From: JAJDTT01 sp965116695
Lineage (GTDB): Bacteria > Acidobacteriota > UBA6911 > RPQK01 > JAJDTT01
Length of the DNA stretch: 64,000 nt
NCBI GenBank assembly: GCA_965116695.1
Contig: OZ220706.1
Location: 2,542,001 to 2,606,000, forward strand
Direction of reading: 5' to 3'
Made by a program: the position numbers and the translations under genes. Position 1 is the first letter of the stretch. Every line of letters begins with the position of its first letter. This document shows, in pieces, positions 60,936 through 64,000 of this stretch. The notes below the pieces were generated by a model, which was not told the DNA's origin, ran no database searches, and saw only the letters and a list, made by a program, of their open reading frames with translations.

Positions 60936-62572
60936 TCGGTCCAGAACGAATACAACGAGGCCTCCCGAAGATGGATCTTCAGCCTCACCGTCCGGCCCGC
61001 CAAGCCGGGCAACCCGTCCTTCCCCCTCCATCCGGCCGGGACCCGGACCTGGTCCCCTGCGGCCACCGCGGAATCATCCAGCCCGAAGCCGGGCACGGCG
61101 CGGCCCGTCTCATCCAGGACCTCCACCCGGGCTTCCCCCTCCGGAGCCCGGAGATTCAGGAGCAAGCGGTCCCCGGCCAGCTTCAGAGGTTTGGTCAGCA
61201 GGTATCCCCCGGCTGCTTCCGCATCCAGCGAAATGAACCCGTCCCGGCGCAGGACCGAGACGTACACGGCGCTGAGGGTGTCTTCGATCCAATCGGCCCG
61301 CTCCTCGGCCGAAAGGGTGGACGGATCGCGGGGCGCGCCGTTCCGGTACCGGTCATGCTGGGGGACGCGGCGCTTCATGCCGGTGTAGTAGAACCAGAGT
61401 TCGTCTCCCCGGTCCACGGGTTGGTTCGTCACGTTGAGCTGCAGCCGGTCGTAGTTTCCCACCAGGCCCTCATCCAGGCGGGAGGTGGAGATGAACGGCC
61501 GGCGGTTGCCCAGCCGCTTCCAGGTCTTCATGTCGCGGGTCATGGCCAACTGCATCTCGTTGAACCCGTCGGTGTTGGTCCCCTCGGGGAGCCGGATCCC
61601 GGTGGGATAGTAGAACATGAGCCAGCCCAGGTGGACCCCCTCGTAGGGGAAGACGCCGATGTTGTAGCACTGGACGTTCCAGGTCCCCCGGTTCCGGAAC
61701 TCCCCCGGCGGCCGCGTCCAACCGGTGGCCGGATCGGGATCCACCATCAGCGGCTTGGCCAGACCCGGATCGGCCAGCCGGCGGCGGATCACGTCCAGCG
61801 CCATCCTCTGGTCCTCGCCGTCGGTGCCGAAGAGGAACCGCGGCTCCGACCAGTTCACGAAGTCCTTGCTGACGGAGAGGTTGTAGGAGCGTCCGTGCTT
61901 GCCCAGGAACTTGAGCAGTCCCAGGAACTGCCGGTTCTCCCGGTCGTAGGTGAGGGTGCCCGCATCGCCCGAAGGGAGCTTCTCCACCTCCAGCAGCTTC
62001 CAGCGGATGCAGTCGGGACTCACCACCGGGCGGCGCCCGCTGGCGCCCAGGAACCCCTTGTAGCGGCGCCCGGGATCCGGATCGTCCGGATCGTAGACCA
62101 CCTGCCAGAGGCGTTGCCGCTCAGGAGAGTCGATCAGGTTGTTCTCCCTGCTGCCGTTGAACTCCAGCACCCCCAGGTTCGGTTTTTCCCAGTTGAGGCC
62201 GTCCCGGGAGAGGGCCAGAGCCCAGTAGGTCGTGGCTTCCCCACCGGTTGGCCGGTGCCTGGCTTCGTAGACGAACTTGTAGATTCCCTCATCGGGAATC
62301 CACATGGGAGCGCTGACCGTTTGCACCAGGGTCCCGTCCGAGGGGATGTCGGCCTTGAGGACGACCCCCCCTTTGCGGGGCCGGTGAAAGCTCCGGACCA
62401 GGTTCCGGGTCTCCTCGACGACATGGTCGTCCAGAAACAGCGCCCGTTTCCCCGGCTCCAGCGGAATGACTTCGGCGGCGTTCAGCTCCAAGCCGGGCGC
62501 CAACAGGAGAGACGCCAAAGAGAGAATCAGACAGGGCTTCAATGCTTTTCTCAAATTGTGATTTGCCCCCAA
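60932..62572 (-). CDS. Secreted five-bladed-propeller-like protein P6
   Basis: 546 aa from the TTG at 62572; a second TTG at 62554, with GGGGG about 10 nt upstream, may be the true start (540 aa). No ATG lies in position. Signal (LILSLASLLLAPGLELNA), LEPGKRALFLDDHVV, SRDGLNWEKPNLGVLEFNGS, DPDDPDPGRRYKGFLG, VSKDFVNWSEPRF. First of the chain P6-P5-stub. Divergent from P7. Confidence 0.75.
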   Translation of the reverse strand: MGANHNLRKALKPCLILSLASLLLAPGLELNAAEVIPLEPGKRALFLDDHVVEETRNLVRSFHRPRKGGVVLKADIPSDGTLVQTVSAPMWIPDEGIYKFVYEARHRPTGGEATTYWALALSRDGLNWEKPNLGVLEFNGSRENNLIDSPERQRLWQVVYDPDDPDPGRRYKGFLGASGRRPVVSPDCIRWKLLEVEKLPSGDAGTLTYDRENRQFLGLLKFLGKHGRSYNLSVSKDFVNWSEPRFLFGTDGEDQRMALDVIRRRLADPGLAKPLMVDPDPATGWTRPPGEFRNRGTWNVQCYNIGVFPYEGVHLGWLMFYYPTGIRLPEGTNTDGFNEMQLAMTRDMKTWKRLGNRRPFISTSRLDEGLVGNYDRLQLNVTNQPVDRGDELWFYYTGMKRRVPQHDRYRNGAPRDPSTLSAEERADWIEDTLSAVYVSVLRRDGFISLDAEAAGGYLLTKPLKLAGDRLLLNLRAPEGEARVEVLDETGRAVPGFGLDDSAVAAGDQVRVPAGWRGKDGLPGLAGRTVRLKIHLREASLYSFWTE

Positions 62573-62615
62573 ATCATGACACCCTGTTTGGCAACATCCA
62601 ACCGGGGAAATCCAG

Positions 62616-64000
62616 ATGAATCACTCCAAAATGCTCGCAACGAGCGTCCTGGCGTTGCTGGCCATGCCCCTCCTGCAACCGGGGCAATCACCGGCCCGAA
62701 TCGGAAGCGAGCGCCAGCTCTTCGTCGACCGCTTGCTGCTCGACCGCATGGACGGGGTCCGATTGAAGATGCACTCTCCCGTACGCCGGGAGGCCGCCCT
62801 GCGCACGGAGCACCCGTGGGAAAACAAGGGTGTTTCCTACATGGTGGCGTTCAAGGACGGAGACCGCTTTCGGGCCTGGTACCGCGCCGACGGACCCTCC
62901 ACCCACCGGACCGCCTACGCCGAGAGCAATGACGGCATCACCTGGGTGAAACCCATGATCGGTCCGATCCCCTTCGGAGACCACAAGGAGACCAACCTGG
63001 TCTGGGAAGGAGAGAACGGGACCGGCAACCTCTCGGTTCTCAAGGATCCGAACCCGGACGTGCCGCCCGGGGAACGCTACAAGGGGATCGTCCGCGGCCG
63101 GAGCCGGGTCCTGGGTCTGGTCTCGGAGGACGGCATTCGCTGGAAGCCGTCGCAGGAGCAGCCTCTCATCGACAGCCACCCCGTCGACTCCCACAACATC
63201 CTGATCTGGGACCCGCACCAGGAGCAGTACGCCATCTACTTGCGAGGCATCCGAAAGGTCCCCGGCGACCCCAGGGACGCCACCTCCTGGAAGAAGCTGG
63301 GAGTCCGCTGGGTGCGGCGCTCGTTGTCCCGGGACTTCCGGATCTGGTCGGAGCCCCGCCTCATCGAATCGGGCAGCTCTCCCATCGAGCAGTTCTACAC
63401 CAACGACACCGTCGTCTACGAACGGGCGCCCGGCTACTTTCTCATGTTCCCTTCCCGCTTCGTGGTGGAGCGGACGCCGGTTCCCGACTGGCCCCACGGC
63501 TCCGGCGTCAACGACATCGTGCTGCTCTCCAGCCGGGACGGCCTCAACTGGGACCGGACCTTCCGGGAGGCCTTTCTGCGGCCGGGGCCCGACCCCGACA
63601 TCTGGCACGAGCGGGCGCTCTACATGGAACACGGAATCCTGCAGACGGGTCCCCGGGAGCTGTCCATGTACGCCATGCAAAACTGGCGGATGGACGACAA
63701 TCACATTCGCCGGCTCAGCCTCCGGCTGGACGGGTTCGCCTCCGTCCATGGCGACTATGACGGCGGCATTCTGATCACTCGCCCCCTGGTCTTCGAGGGG
63801 AGCGAGCTGGAGATCAACTTCGCCACCTCCGCGGTGGGCAGCCTCCGCTTCGAACTCCGGGACGGAAGCAACAATCCGCTTCCGGGCTTCGGACTCCAGG
63901 ACTGCGACGAGATCTACGGGGACGAGATCGACCGGGTGGTGAAGTGGAAGGGCGGACCGGACGTCTCCTCCCTGGCCGGAAGGCCGGTCCGCCTCCACAT
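62616..64000 (+). CDS. Secreted five-bladed-propeller-like protein P7 (runs off window)
   Basis: At least 461 aa, incomplete at the window end. Signal (MLATSVLALLAMPLLQPG), GSERQLFVDRLLL, AYAESNDGITWVKP, KDPNPDVPPGERYKGIVRG, VSEDGIRWK, LLSSRDGLNWDRTFREAF, LDGFASVH, LRFELRDGSNNPLPGFGLQD. Closest in layout to P1. GGGGAA lies upstream of the ATG at 62616. The open frame continues to the last base with no stop. Confidence 0.78.
   Translation, partial: MNHSKMLATSVLALLAMPLLQPGQSPARIGSERQLFVDRLLLDRMDGVRLKMHSPVRREAALRTEHPWENKGVSYMVAFKDGDRFRAWYRADGPSTHRTAYAESNDGITWVKPMIGPIPFGDHKETNLVWEGENGTGNLSVLKDPNPDVPPGERYKGIVRGRSRVLGLVSEDGIRWKPSQEQPLIDSHPVDSHNILIWDPHQEQYAIYLRGIRKVPGDPRDATSWKKLGVRWVRRSLSRDFRIWSEPRLIESGSSPIEQFYTNDTVVYERAPGYFLMFPSRFVVERTPVPDWPHGSGVNDIVLLSSRDGLNWDRTFREAFLRPGPDPDIWHERALYMEHGILQTGPRELSMYAMQNWRMDDNHIRRLSLRLDGFASVHGDYDGGILITRPLVFEGSELEINFATSAVGSLRFELRDGSNNPLPGFGLQDCDEIYGDEIDRVVKWKGGPDVSSLAGRPVRLH

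Noticed and set aside
1..64000. tRNA, rRNA and riboswitch genes
   Set aside because: No cloverleaf, rRNA core or known riboswitch sequence was recognised by eye on either strand.

Overview
The window is about 64 kb of GC-rich bacterial DNA with no rRNA, tRNA or CRISPR array visible. The gene families (a GWxTD-domain secreted protein, a PVC-type dehydrogenase/HEAT/cytochrome c lipoprotein, FG-GAP propellers, several phytanoyl-CoA-type dioxygenases, a sulfatase, many secreted propeller proteins with Tat or Sec signals) fit an uncultured carbohydrate-degrading bacterium. Acidobacteriota is my best guess; Planctomycetota or a related candidate phylum cannot be excluded.

Layout. 0-12.3 kb holds mostly single genes: a gamma-glutamylcyclotransferase-like protein, two PhyH dioxygenases, a GWxTD protein, a Tat-exported sialidase-like propeller, an SDR, a propeller gene broken by an in-frame TAG, a dimethylformamidase-like protein, a KARI homologue lacking key catalytic residues and a RhaT-like transporter. 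12.3-16.9 kb is a complete carbohydrate ABC importer (lipoprotein, two permeases, ATPase with a TTG start). 16.9-34.2 kb holds GNAT, OsmC, the large PVC-type cytochrome protein, an orphan RHH antitoxin with a toxin stub, an FG-GAP protein, a class III aminotransferase, a PhoD-type phosphatase, a tandem metallo-beta-lactamase protein, a D-cysteine desulfhydrase-like enzyme, an alpha/beta hydrolase, and a three-gene DinB/SRPBCC/DinB operon. 34.5-39.1 kb is a lower-GC, hairpin-rich accessory island: an IS1595-type transposase fragment, an acidic secreted protein of unknown family with a strong terminator, a small FlgM-tail-like ORF and a tyrosine recombinase.

39.1-64 kb looks like a polysaccharide-utilisation region. 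It has a sulfatase, a CrtI-like FAD oxidoreductase, a double alpha/beta hydrolase, a P-loop-like protein, a Gfo/Idh/MocA oxidoreductase, a sodium:solute symporter and seven paralogues (P1-P7) of one secreted five-bladed-propeller-like family, the last running off the window end.

Many intergenic gaps carry short hairpin repeats of two types: GGCGGC...GCCGCC and GGGGAC...GTCCCC. One gap has eight GGCGGC-type hairpins spaced 23 or 26 bp apart. The repeats often abut or supply stop codons and in one case encode a C-terminal tail. Decay is visible elsewhere: a nonsense-interrupted propeller, two antitoxins with decapitated toxins, a transposase fragment and a stub of a CRTAC1-like gene.
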